A DNA stretch of 23,665 nucleotides, taken from NCBI GenBank assembly GCA_964627855.1, contig CAZVLE010000110.1:1-23665 (forward strand), given 5' to 3'. Source of the stretch: CAZVLE01 sp964627855 (GTDB taxonomy: Bacteria; Bacillota; Dethiobacteria; DTU022). The notes under the pieces are model-generated. The model had not been told where the DNA came from and made no database searches. It was given only the letters and a program-made list of their open reading frames with translations. Both the position numbers and the translations under genes were made by a program. This document shows positions 1-5,633 of this stretch, piece by piece (position 1 is the first letter of the stretch; every line of letters begins with the position of its first letter).

Positions 1-345
1 TTCAGTTTCTTCATATGACGCCATGTAGGGATTGGGCTTTAGGACCAGCTCCCTGAACAATACCGGGTAGTCACGGGCAAAAGCAAGGCTGGCTTTCCCA
101 ATATTTTCAAAGAGGTTTTGTCCTTTTTGCTTTGCCAGCAACTCCTCCGAGAGGGCAAAAACCTGCCGGACCACTGTCTGGGTCAACTCCTCAATAGTTT
201 TAAAGTTAACATAGATTGGAGCAACTGATGAATTGAGGCGACCGGCCACACTGCGGGCGGTTATTTTTGAAAAGCCTTCCTCTCTGGCAATCTCGAAGGC
301 CGCTTCGACAATTTCTTCCCTGGTAAACTTATTTTTTGGCGGCAT
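1..345 (-). CDS. TetR/AcrR-family transcriptional regulator, N-terminal 115 residues (runs off the window)
   Basis: The minus-strand frame starts at ATG 345-343, 7 bases after GGAGG (complement of 353-357), and stays open to base 1. The protein begins MPPKNKFTREEIVEAAFEIA and continues with EEGFSKITARSVAGRLNSSV and APIYVNFKTIEEL. This is the three-helix HTH of the TetR family (about residues 8-52), with the usual 'x-I-Y-x-x-F' recognition-helix end. The ligand-binding domain is only partly present (to residue 115), so the ligand cannot be guessed. An in-frame ATG at 360-358 lies upstream of the Shine-Dalgarno and is less likely. TetR proteins usually repress a neighbouring efflux or lipid gene. 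That target must lie outside the window or be the gene itself, because the promoter region carries a palindrome placed for autorepression. Confidence 0.92.
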   Translation of the reverse strand, partial: MPPKNKFTREEIVEAAFEIAREEGFSKITARSVAGRLNSSVAPIYVNFKTIEELTQTVVRQVFALSEELLAKQKGQNLFENIGKASLAFARDYPVLFRELVLKPNPYMASYEETE

Positions 346-373
346 CTTTAATCCTCCCATACATTACATACGT

Positions 374-389
374 TATCTAACATTAGATA
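374..389. promoter_or_regulatory. Probable TetR operator (perfect 16-bp palindrome)
   Basis: TATCTAA-CA-TTAGATA is a perfect inverted repeat with 7-bp arms and a 2-bp centre. It lies immediately downstream of the -10 box of the minus-strand promoter, over the expected transcription start, 28 bases before the TetR start codon. Position and symmetry fit autorepression by the TetR protein. Binding is inferred. Confidence 0.7.
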
Positions 390-390
390 T

Positions 391-419
391 ATAATAAAAC
401 AAAGATTATTATTTGTCAA
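391..419 (-). promoter_or_regulatory. Sigma-A promoter of the TetR gene
   Basis: Read on the minus strand: TTGACA (419-414), a 17-bp spacer, TATTAT (396-391). It has consensus spacing and five of six matches in the -10 box, with the palindromic operator starting 2 bp after the -10. Confidence 0.75.
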
Positions 420-420
420 G

Positions 421-438
421 AAGAACCGTCCCCTTGTG
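421..438. repeat. REP-like remnant (AAGAACCGTCCCCTTGTG)
   Basis: This GC-rich block sits alone in AT-rich intergenic DNA. From memory, the reverse complement (CAAGGGGACGGTTCTT) recurs in intergenic regions of several clostridial genomes that carry REP-associated tyrosine transposases. Only one copy is visible in this window, so the repeat status is an inference. Confidence 0.3.
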
Positions 439-482
439 CTCTCAACACATTTAGAGCATGTATAGTTTTCTTTACATGTATA

Positions 483-511
483 TTGACAAATAATTTTACA
501 TTGCCTATAAT
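483..511 (+). promoter_or_regulatory. Consensus sigma-A promoter of the toxin-antitoxin operon
   Basis: TTGACA (483-488), 17-bp spacer, TATAAT (506-511): a perfect match to the vegetative promoter. It is expected to start near 518, leaving a leader of about 130 bases before the antitoxin. The leader has no obvious operator palindrome. It contains a short open frame without a usable start (see findings). Confidence 0.85.
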
Positions 512-650
512 GGTAGTGTTGGGTACGAAGTATATTTTATTAAACCACTTTCAGAGGAAGGCAAAGATACACCTGAAAATATTCGCGTTATCAAAAAAAC
601 AAAACATCAACAAATACATGCAAATCGCAGGAACGGGGTAAAATTTAATT

Positions 651-1418
651 ATGTTTGGTAAATTTATACAACAACAACGGATCAAACGAAATATGACGCA
701 GAAATATCTTGCGTCAGAACTTGGGATTTCTCGCCCTACCTACATGCAAATTGAACATGGGGAGCGAGAACTTACGATATCCGAAGCCAAGAAGCTTGCA
801 GGTCTTTTTGATATGTCTCTGGAAAATTTTATTGCTTCAAAAGAGTCAAAGCATAGCGTTACTATTGAGAATGAATCTGTGAATAAATCAGACGATCTGC
901 ATATTCGTGTAACAAAAAAAGACCTTGATAAATACAAACAAGTTCTACTTTATATTTTGAATAAAGTCGGTGGTAAGCCGAATGTTGGTGAAACTGTTTT
1001 GCACAAGCTTCTTTATTTTATTGATTTTGATTACTATGAGAAGTTCGAAGAAAACTTGATGGGTGCGACTTATATCAAGAATTATCATGGCCCCACTTCT
1101 ATTGAGCTCTGTTCAATAATCAAAGAAATGCAAGAACAGGGAGAGATTGAATCTGTAAATAGTCAATTTTTTAAATACCTGCAGAAAAAGTATCTGCCTC
1201 GAAAACGTCCAGATCTAGATATTTTATCTGCGCGTGAAATTGACCACATTGATGACGTGTTGGCACGTCTTTCCGACAAGAATGCCAAAGAGATAGAGAA
1301 TTATTCGCACGATGATATTCCTTGGAAAGCTGCACAGGACGGCAAACCACTTTCTTATGAAAGCGTTTTTTATCGTGACGAACGATATTCCGTAAGAAAC
1401 TATGAAGATGAACTTTAA
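651..1418 (+). CDS. HTH-Panacea (DUF4065) antitoxin
   Basis: 255 residues. Residues 4-60 form a Cro/C1-type (XRE) helix-turn-helix: the stretch MTQKYLASELGISRPTYMQI is the classic helix 2-helix 3 pattern. Residues about 92-245 match the Panacea domain (DUF4065, related to SocA): LHKLLYFIDFDYYEKF, then YIKNYHGPTSIEL. Panacea domains are known as antitoxin modules that accompany toxins of unrelated folds, and HTH fusions of this type also autoregulate their operon. The gene directly downstream overlaps it by 17 bases and encodes a RelE/ParE-like toxin, which supports the antitoxin role. A stop codon (639-641) closes the frame upstream, so ATG 651 is the start; its ribosome binding site (cggggt) is weak. 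The pair is clearly more AT-rich than the genes further along, which suggests horizontal acquisition. Confidence 0.88.
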   Translation: MFGKFIQQQRIKRNMTQKYLASELGISRPTYMQIEHGERELTISEAKKLAGLFDMSLENFIASKESKHSVTIENESVNKSDDLHIRVTKKDLDKYKQVLLYILNKVGGKPNVGETVLHKLLYFIDFDYYEKFEENLMGATYIKNYHGPTSIELCSIIKEMQEQGEIESVNSQFFKYLQKKYLPRKRPDLDILSAREIDHIDDVLARLSDKNAKEIENYSHDDIPWKAAQDGKPLSYESVFYRDERYSVRNYEDEL

Positions 1419-1746
1419 TAAACTGCCAGAATTTCAAAAAGAGCTCAAACGGTTCGGCAAAAAATATAAATCTTTGCCGGACGACTTGCAAGAATTTTGC
1501 AGTGTAGTTTCTATTATTCCTTTTGGTAATAGTAAACATTTTAAGGTTGTTGTTCAAAATGAGATTTTTTGTATCATAAAAGCTCGGCTATTTTGCAGAT
1601 ATTTGAAAGGAGATTCTTTACGTATCATCTATTCCTATTTTGAGCAGAAACAACGAATTGAATTTATAGAGCTTTATTTTAAAGGAGATAAAGAAAACGA
1701 AAATCGTGAAAGAATTAAAGAGTATTTGAAGAATAATCAAAACTAA
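1402..1746 (+). CDS. RelE/ParE-superfamily toxin (partner of the Panacea antitoxin)
   Basis: 114 residues, the usual size for this toxin fold. The N-terminal amphipathic helical region (LPEFQKELKRFGKKYKSLPDDL), a basic strand with IIKARLF, and the C-terminal pattern LRIIYSYFEQKQRIEFIELY followed by FKGDKENENRERIKEYLKN are typical of type II RelE/ParE-like toxins (mRNA interferase or gyrase poison). Catalytic residues cannot be assigned with confidence because RelE and ParE branches differ. The start overlaps the antitoxin end by 17 bases; ATG 1408 is an alternative start two codons later. No Shine-Dalgarno is visible, so translation is probably coupled to that of the antitoxin, a common way to keep toxin below antitoxin. 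Antitoxin-first order agrees with this. No terminator is seen after it. Confidence 0.82.
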   Translation: MKMNFNKLPEFQKELKRFGKKYKSLPDDLQEFCSVVSIIPFGNSKHFKVVVQNEIFCIIKARLFCRYLKGDSLRIIYSYFEQKQRIEFIELYFKGDKENENRERIKEYLKNNQN

Positions 1747-2030
1747 GCCTGCTCACTATCCCCCATGTCAGGTAAGCATAAAATAAAAGACGGCTTTAAC
1801 CCGTATTTCCTTAAATGCTTATTTTGGCCGGACCCGGACACTGAATCCGGTAACATCCGGACAACATAAGGGCACATCCAGACACCTTAATAAAACTTGA
1901 AAAAGCTAAAGCTGGGACAATAGAAATGATGGGATTGCTGGTTGAAGAAAGTACCGGGTAACAACGGTGACTATGTGAAGATTTCTTTCGATGTTAAGGT
2001 TGTAAATATTTGTTTAGAATATCCCGAATT
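1747..2030. other. Gene-free stretch with degenerate IS-end-like repeats
   Basis: No convincing gene is present. Between 1766 and 1884 there is a TGTCAGGTAAG start, then several CCGGAC units (from about 1829), then two near-identical 11-mers 21 bases apart: ACATCCGGACA (1853-1863) and ACATCCAGACA (1874-1884). Multiple short repeats near one end are typical of IS21-type element termini, so this may be a decayed element end. No transposase is left. A short open frame ending ...MMGLLVEESTG (stop about 1960) could be a coding scrap but cannot be named. Position next to the AT-rich toxin-antitoxin pair fits an insertion hotspot. Confidence 0.3.
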
Positions 2031-2072
2031 AAAAAAGCCGCAGTTACGGGAATTTCTCCCCTCCACTGCGGC
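2031..2072 (-). terminator. Intrinsic terminator of the SRPBCC operon
   Basis: On the minus strand GCCGCAGT (2072-2065) pairs perfectly with ACTGCGGC (2044-2037), enclosing an inner GGGA/TCCC pairing, and is followed directly by TTTTTT (2036-2031). It lies 54 bases past the stop codon of the 2127-2561 gene. Confidence 0.85.
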
Positions 2073-2126
2073 CATAATTAAGCTGTTAATTTTATCTATA
2101 GTCTTGACATCTAACCACCAGTCTTT

Positions 2127-2561
2127 TCAATGGTTTTCCATTTTAGATTTTACATTTGCCAGTAAGGTCTCTGCTTCTTTTTCATTCTGTTTAACAATGA
2201 TCGATTCAGCCAATTTGCCCAACACTGGAAGAGGGATGTTATATTCTACTTCAACGTTAATCCTGGTTCCGTCGCCTTCTGGTATGTAATCCCATGTAAA
2301 CTTACTTTCTATTCCTTTGGGATTATAAACCACTATTCGCTTGTTTGCTTCATATTCAAGTGTTTCAGAATATCCTTTGATATTTACTCCTGCCATTTTA
2401 TAGGTCCAATCATATTTCTTTTTTCCATCAGCATCACTTGTTATATTTTTTACTTCAACCATACTGGGCCAGACTTCCGGAAGATTCGAAGGATCTTCTA
2501 CATATGCAAATACCTTTTCCACCGGGGCATTTATGAAGATGGTCTTATTCATTTTATTCAT
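2127..2561 (-). CDS. SRPBCC-family (polyketide cyclase/CoxG-like) protein
   Basis: 144 residues from ATG 2561, which has an ideal GGAGGTGA five bases upstream (2574-2567). A longer frame to 2609 exists but runs over that ribosome binding site. The sequence starts MNKMNKTIFINAPVEKVFAY, the standard opening of START/Bet v1-like (SRPBCC) proteins: a first beta strand, then 'INAPVEKVFAYVxDPSNLPEVWP'. The rest alternates strands (YDWTYKMAGVNIKGYSETLEY, RINVEVEYNIPLPVLG) with a long C-terminal helix ending KSKMENH. The fold forms a hydrophobic pocket for a lipid or aromatic ligand; the ligand and reaction are unknown. It is the second gene of a minus-strand pair of SRPBCC genes, 72 bases after the first, and the pair ends in a clear terminator. 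Confidence 0.87.
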   Translation of the reverse strand: MNKMNKTIFINAPVEKVFAYVEDPSNLPEVWPSMVEVKNITSDADGKKKYDWTYKMAGVNIKGYSETLEYEANKRIVVYNPKGIESKFTWDYIPEGDGTRINVEVEYNIPLPVLGKLAESIIVKQNEKEAETLLANVKSKMENH

Positions 2562-2633
2562 CTTACTCACCTCCTCTCCAGAAGCCCAACCATGCGCCTC
2601 GTAATTCAAACGAGTGCTTGTATGAAAACAAAG

Positions 2634-3053
2634 CTATTTGATTTTTTCCAATTCATCGAGGAAGTCGTTTATGTTTTTCAGGGACATTTTTCCAATCAGC
2701 CATCCTATACCTGGAACCTTTGGTGCAAATGTACCGGACCACTTCACCCTTGTAGCATCGCCACTGGTGCTGAATTCAGCCTTGCCTAAGTAGCTTTTTA
2801 CCGGGGCACCGGAAAGGATGCTGTACGTAAAAGAATTCGGCGGGTCATATGATTCCAGACGTTCATAAACTTTTACTTTCTGGTTTAAGAAATGTATGGT
2901 TCGCTCCATACCCAAACCGTTTGAGTCCGGATCGCCTTCTTTTTCAATAGTGATCTGAATAGAAGACCCCGGTGATTCTCCAAACTTACCTGCAACAGCC
3001 CAAACCTTTTCCAGGGGCGCATTAATGACCCTTTCAACACTAATAGTTTTCAA
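2634..3053 (-). CDS. SRPBCC-family protein, TTG start
   Basis: 139 residues. The start is TTG (3053-3051), preceded by GAGGGGGAAG; the first in-frame ATG would cut off the first helix and strands of the fold. The opening KTISVERVINAPLEKVWAVA is again the SRPBCC signature, followed by a strand-rich centre (GMERTIHFLNQKVKVYERLE, FTYSILSGAPVKSYLGKAEF) and a C-terminal helix SLKNINDFLDELEKIK. It belongs to a different subgroup from its downstream neighbour: identity appears low apart from the NAPxEKVxA motif, so the pair is not a recent duplication. The two are probably co-transcribed. Upstream lie an 18-bp palindrome (3130-3147) and the selenoprotein candidate in the same orientation. Confidence 0.85.
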   Translation of the reverse strand: MKTISVERVINAPLEKVWAVAGKFGESPGSSIQITIEKEGDPDSNGLGMERTIHFLNQKVKVYERLESYDPPNSFTYSILSGAPVKSYLGKAEFSTSGDATRVKWSGTFAPKVPGIGWLIGKMSLKNINDFLDELEKIK

Positions 3054-3129
3054 TTTAAACTTCCCCCTCTCCTTACTGTCTAACTGATAATCTGTATTTC
3101 TTCCTAAATTGCGACAAATCCTCCTTTTT

Positions 3130-3147
3130 GCAATATTTAAATATTGC
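3130..3147. promoter_or_regulatory. 18-bp perfect palindrome, possible operator
   Basis: GCAATATTTAAATATTGC is perfectly self-complementary and lies about 80 bases upstream of the first SRPBCC start. The ATATTTAAATAT core resembles binding sites of small winged-helix repressors, but no such regulator is present in the window. No clear promoter hexamers could be placed beside it. Confidence 0.4.
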
Positions 3148-3219
3148 TGCCCTTAAAGCGCCTTTCGGATGGTTCTCTTGAAGCGCTCCTGGCGCGCTTG
3201 ATTGCTCCGCTTTTGAACC

Positions 3220-3531
3220 TTATCCTTTGAATAGGTCTGCCAGAGTTTCTCCCTGCTTTGGCTCAGACCGTTTCTGGGCTCTTATGGCCATGGATGTTAA
3301 GACTCCCGCGGAAACTGACGATACAATCTGTACGGTTTCAGCAATTTCTTCTTCCGATATGCCCATTCTTCTTGCAACTGCAAGTTGGCTTTCTACTCAA
3401 TGCTCGCAGCGTAATGCAAGCACTGTAGCCAGGTGTAAAAGTTTTTTAGTTTTAAGATCCAGCACACCTTCTTCATGGGCGGACTGATAAAATGAATGAT
3501 ACTTACGGGTTACCTCTTTTGCTTTACTCAA
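3220..3531 (-). CDS. Carboxymuconolactone decarboxylase/AhpD-like protein with in-frame TGA: probable CxxU selenoprotein
   Basis: One minus-strand frame runs from TTG 3531 (AGGAG ten bases upstream; the codon two before the start is TAA, so no earlier start exists) to TAA 3222-3220, interrupted once by TGA at 3399-3397. Reading TGA as residue 45 gives a 103-residue protein. It has the CMD-domain pattern SFYQSAHEEGVLDLKTKKLL, then LATVLALRCEH-U-VESQLAVARR, then MGISEEEIAETVQIVSSVSA. In this family the motif is C-x-x-C on the catalytic helix (peroxidatic redox pair in AhpD). Here Cys42 is present and the TGA is exactly at the second cysteine. The His normally four residues after that cysteine is Gln. 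AhpD-like selenoproteins are a reported class. A hairpin of SECIS geometry follows. The alternative is a point-mutated pseudogene or a sequencing error (TGC/TGT to TGA). Both halves keep the reading frame and good conservation, which favours recoding. Confidence 0.75.
3361..3396 (-). promoter_or_regulatory. Candidate bacterial SECIS element after the TGA codon
   Basis: On the minus strand CTTGC (3384-3380) pairs with GCAAG (3375-3371) around an AGTT loop, with a lower GCC/GGC stem across an internal bulge. The loop begins 17 bases after TGA and has G as its second base. Published bacterial SECIS rules ask for a loop 16-37 bases after UGA with G among its first two bases, so this fits. A competing stem CAACT/AGTTG is possible. 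Stability was not calculated. Confidence 0.55.
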
Positions 3532-3614
3532 ACCTTATCAACTCCTGTTCTTAGTTTAAATTGCCTGACTGGCAAAACCTGATTATCAGCAAGGTAAAAG
3601 GAACGTTAAATAGC

Positions 3615-3643
3615 TTGACGAATCAGGCTCTACAGTAAATACT
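3615..3643 (+). promoter_or_regulatory. Possible promoter of the DUF1989 gene
   Basis: TTGACG (3615-3620), 17-bp spacer, AATACT (3638-3643). Five of six and four of six consensus matches, leaving a leader of about 120 bases. No other hexamer pair in the gap 3532-3772 is better. Confidence 0.4.
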
Positions 3644-3772
3644 TAAAGATACTATATCATGATTTGTGCTCATTAAATTGCCATAATTATTTACTTAATT
3701 ACCGGAACATTCTTGGGCGACCGGACAAAACAAATTCATTGATGAGAAACATATTTTGCAGAGGTCATTTAA

Positions 3773-4369
3773 ATGCAAAAAATAGTTATAGCTCCACAAA
3801 GAGGCACAGCCTTTAAGCTGAAGTCAGGAGAACAACTCAAGGTTATTGATGTCGAAGGCGGGCAGGTTGCAGATTTGCTGGCATTTAATGAAGAAGACCT
3901 TGCAGAAATGTTATCAACAGGTGTAACAATTGATTGCAATGCTTCAACCTGCTTGCAGCAGGGAGATTATCTCTTCTCCAACCGCTACAAACGGATGCTC
4001 AGGTTAGTCGAGGACAGGGTAAAAAACCATGACCTGTTGCACCCTGCCTGCAGCCCGGCAATGTTCCGCCATCAGTATGGTATTGTTGATTATCATCCAA
4101 GCTGTCTTGAAAATTTTCAAAAGGCCTTGGCTGCATACGGCATCAAAAATCTTACAGCAGCAACACCCTTCAACATTTTTATGCATACCCAACTTGGCAA
4201 CGATGGGCGCGTTGAAGTTCATAAACCCCTATCTAAAGCGGGAGATTATGTTGTGCTCGAAGCAATCATGGATCTTGTCATTGCCGTAACTGCCTGCTCT
4301 GTTGCTGAAAGTGCCTGTAACGCTTACCGGTGCACAGGTATTGTAGTCGAGATATTGCCTCGATCTTGA
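3773..4369 (+). CDS. DUF1989 (urea carboxylase-associated) family protein
   Basis: 198 residues, normal for DUF1989. Typical family segments are present: the N-terminal 'GTAFKLKSGEQLKVIDVEGG-QVADLLAFN', the central 'LLHPACSPAMFRHQYG' followed by HPSCLENFQKAL, and the C-terminal 'SKAGDYVVLEAIMDLVIAVT-ACS'. Members sit beside urea carboxylase or guanidine/urea catabolism genes, and a few act on other small amides. The biochemical role is not established in general, and no urea genes are near here. The conserved Cys/His residues (Cys in HPAC and DYHPSC, and H in FNIFMHTQ) may bind metal; this is inference. AGAGGT lies 9 bases before ATG 3773. It is transcribed alone and converges with the BtrH-like gene; no terminator was recognised in the 68-base gap. 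Confidence 0.8.
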   Translation: MQKIVIAPQRGTAFKLKSGEQLKVIDVEGGQVADLLAFNEEDLAEMLSTGVTIDCNASTCLQQGDYLFSNRYKRMLRLVEDRVKNHDLLHPACSPAMFRHQYGIVDYHPSCLENFQKALAAYGIKNLTAATPFNIFMHTQLGNDGRVEVHKPLSKAGDYVVLEAIMDLVIAVTACSVAESACNAYRCTGIVVEILPRS

Positions 4370-4437
4370 GCACTTGAGGGTTGTAAGGACAAAACTTTAG
4401 TCAGGGATAGCGTGTTAAGAGAAGCCCCTGGAACTTA

Positions 4438-5424
4438 TTACGCAAGGCTTAGTTTAAGAGCCTTGCTGTGGTAAGCCAGTTCCAGTTCATACACTTGCTT
4501 CAGCTGAAGGGCGACCTGTTCATGATTAAAAACAGGCGCCTCGGATACCTTCTGAAGTTCTTCGGCCAGTGCAGTCCAGGTCGCTGCCAGGTCAGCCATC
4601 ATTTCAGGTAGCTTCAAATCACTGACCCGGGGAAGATAGGAAGATGCTTCCTCTAGAAATCTTTTGTAGAGCAACCTGAAACCTCCCCCACCGGTTCCCC
4701 TTTTTTCTATGACCTGGTATGCAAAGCGTGCGGTCCACTGCCAATCATCAAAGCTACCCCAGTCGGGCAACTCATGGAGCCATTGTTCAAGCGCAACAAG
4801 ACCGCCGGGGCTATCGCTAGAATTGGCCAGCGTCCTGCTGTTATCAATAATTGCCTTACCTATGATCGCGGGTAAATCAGACGGAAAAGTAATATTTCGT
4901 GGGGCAAACATGTTACCCTTGCTGATGAAAAAGCCATCACTGCTATAACGGGCTTTGCGCATAGCGGCAAAAGGAACTTCCAGGAGACCTTCTCTCTCCG
5001 TATCGCTGACATAAAAACACTTTTCCCGTAAATCATAGCCCCAGACCGTAATCACATGCCCCGGGAAATGGGTTTTTGAATTATAATAGGGTAAATAGTA
5101 GATATCAGTTTGCAGCAAAACAGGATCGCCGCCTCGCAGACTTTCAATCAGCGCTGCTTCGCTTTTTGCCGGTTCATCGTCCTGAAACCACTCAAAGGGG
5201 TAGCCGATTCTTTTGAAAAACTGTGTTTCAATATCGGCCGATCGGACGTGAATCAGGCGGCTGGGTGAAAACCCGGGAAGTTTTAGATACCATATACCGA
5301 GCCCGCAGCCGATGCCGAAGCAAAACTCCTCGCTCCAGTTAAAACCATGATAGTTGACAAGGTTTCTTATTCCAGCGCTGGCGCAGTGGTGACCGGGATA
5401 ATGCCTGGCCCTATCAATTAACAT
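4438..5424 (-). CDS. BtrH-like acyltransferase (BtrH N-terminal domain + DUF4872)
   Basis: 328 residues from ATG 5424 with AGGAG nine bases upstream. Residues about 5-145 are a BtrH N-terminal domain: RARHYPGHHCASAGIRNLVN supplies the probable nucleophile Cys14, then NWSEEFCFGIGCGLGIWYL, then HFPGHVITVWGYD (His123) and FYVSDTE (Asp141). These form a papain/C39-like Cys-His-Asp arrangement. Residues about 150-325 match the helical DUF4872 domain. In butirosin biosynthesis BtrH moves an acyl chain from carrier protein to the aminoglycoside. Homologues of this fused form are common in genomes without that pathway and their acceptors are unknown. No acyl-carrier protein or biosynthetic genes are next to it, so this is an orphan. 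It is divergent from the pirin gene. Confidence 0.82.
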   Translation of the reverse strand: MLIDRARHYPGHHCASAGIRNLVNYHGFNWSEEFCFGIGCGLGIWYLKLPGFSPSRLIHVRSADIETQFFKRIGYPFEWFQDDEPAKSEAALIESLRGGDPVLLQTDIYYLPYYNSKTHFPGHVITVWGYDLREKCFYVSDTEREGLLEVPFAAMRKARYSSDGFFISKGNMFAPRNITFPSDLPAIIGKAIIDNSRTLANSSDSPGGLVALEQWLHELPDWGSFDDWQWTARFAYQVIEKRGTGGGGFRLLYKRFLEEASSYLPRVSDLKLPEMMADLAATWTALAEELQKVSEAPVFNHEQVALQLKQVYELELAYHSKALKLSLA

Positions 5425-5506
5425 AATAGCACGCTCCTAATAACAATCATACCCATTGTTTCTCTTACTGACAACCTGATCAGGGCCGGAGTTATTCATG
5501 CGCTGG

Positions 5507-5535
5507 TTAATAAATATGCTTTTCACTTGTACCAA
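5507..5535 (-). promoter_or_regulatory. Possible promoter of the BtrH-like gene
   Basis: On the minus strand TTGGTA (5535-5530), 17-bp spacer, TATTAA (5512-5507). Four of six matches in each box, about 75 bases from the expected start of transcription to the start codon. Confidence 0.35.
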
Positions 5536-5536
5536 A

Positions 5537-5545
5537 TGATATAAT
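5537..5545 (+). promoter_or_regulatory. Possible extended -10 promoter of the pirin gene
   Basis: TGATATAAT is an extended -10 element (TGnTATAAT) without a good -35. It overlaps the divergent promoter region, and a second TATAAT follows at about 5555. The leader is about 80 bases. Confidence 0.4.
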
Positions 5546-5633
5546 AATAATAGATATAATATGCAAATCCGGCAGACTATGAAGTATCCTCAATAGGCGT
5601 GACTATTACAACAATGCAAGGAGGCAAGCAGTG

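Noticed and set aside
1171..1557. 128-codon minus-strand ORF
   Set aside because: Antisense to the antitoxin-toxin overlap; composition is not protein-like and the plus strand has recognisable domains.
1942..2289. 115-codon plus-strand ORF
   Set aside because: It runs through the SRPBCC terminator and antisense to the SRPBCC gene, with no ribosome binding site.
3227..3487. 86-codon plus-strand ORF
   Set aside because: It is the antisense shadow of the CMD/AhpD-like gene; the protein has no family features, while the minus strand encodes a clear CMD domain once the TGA is read through.
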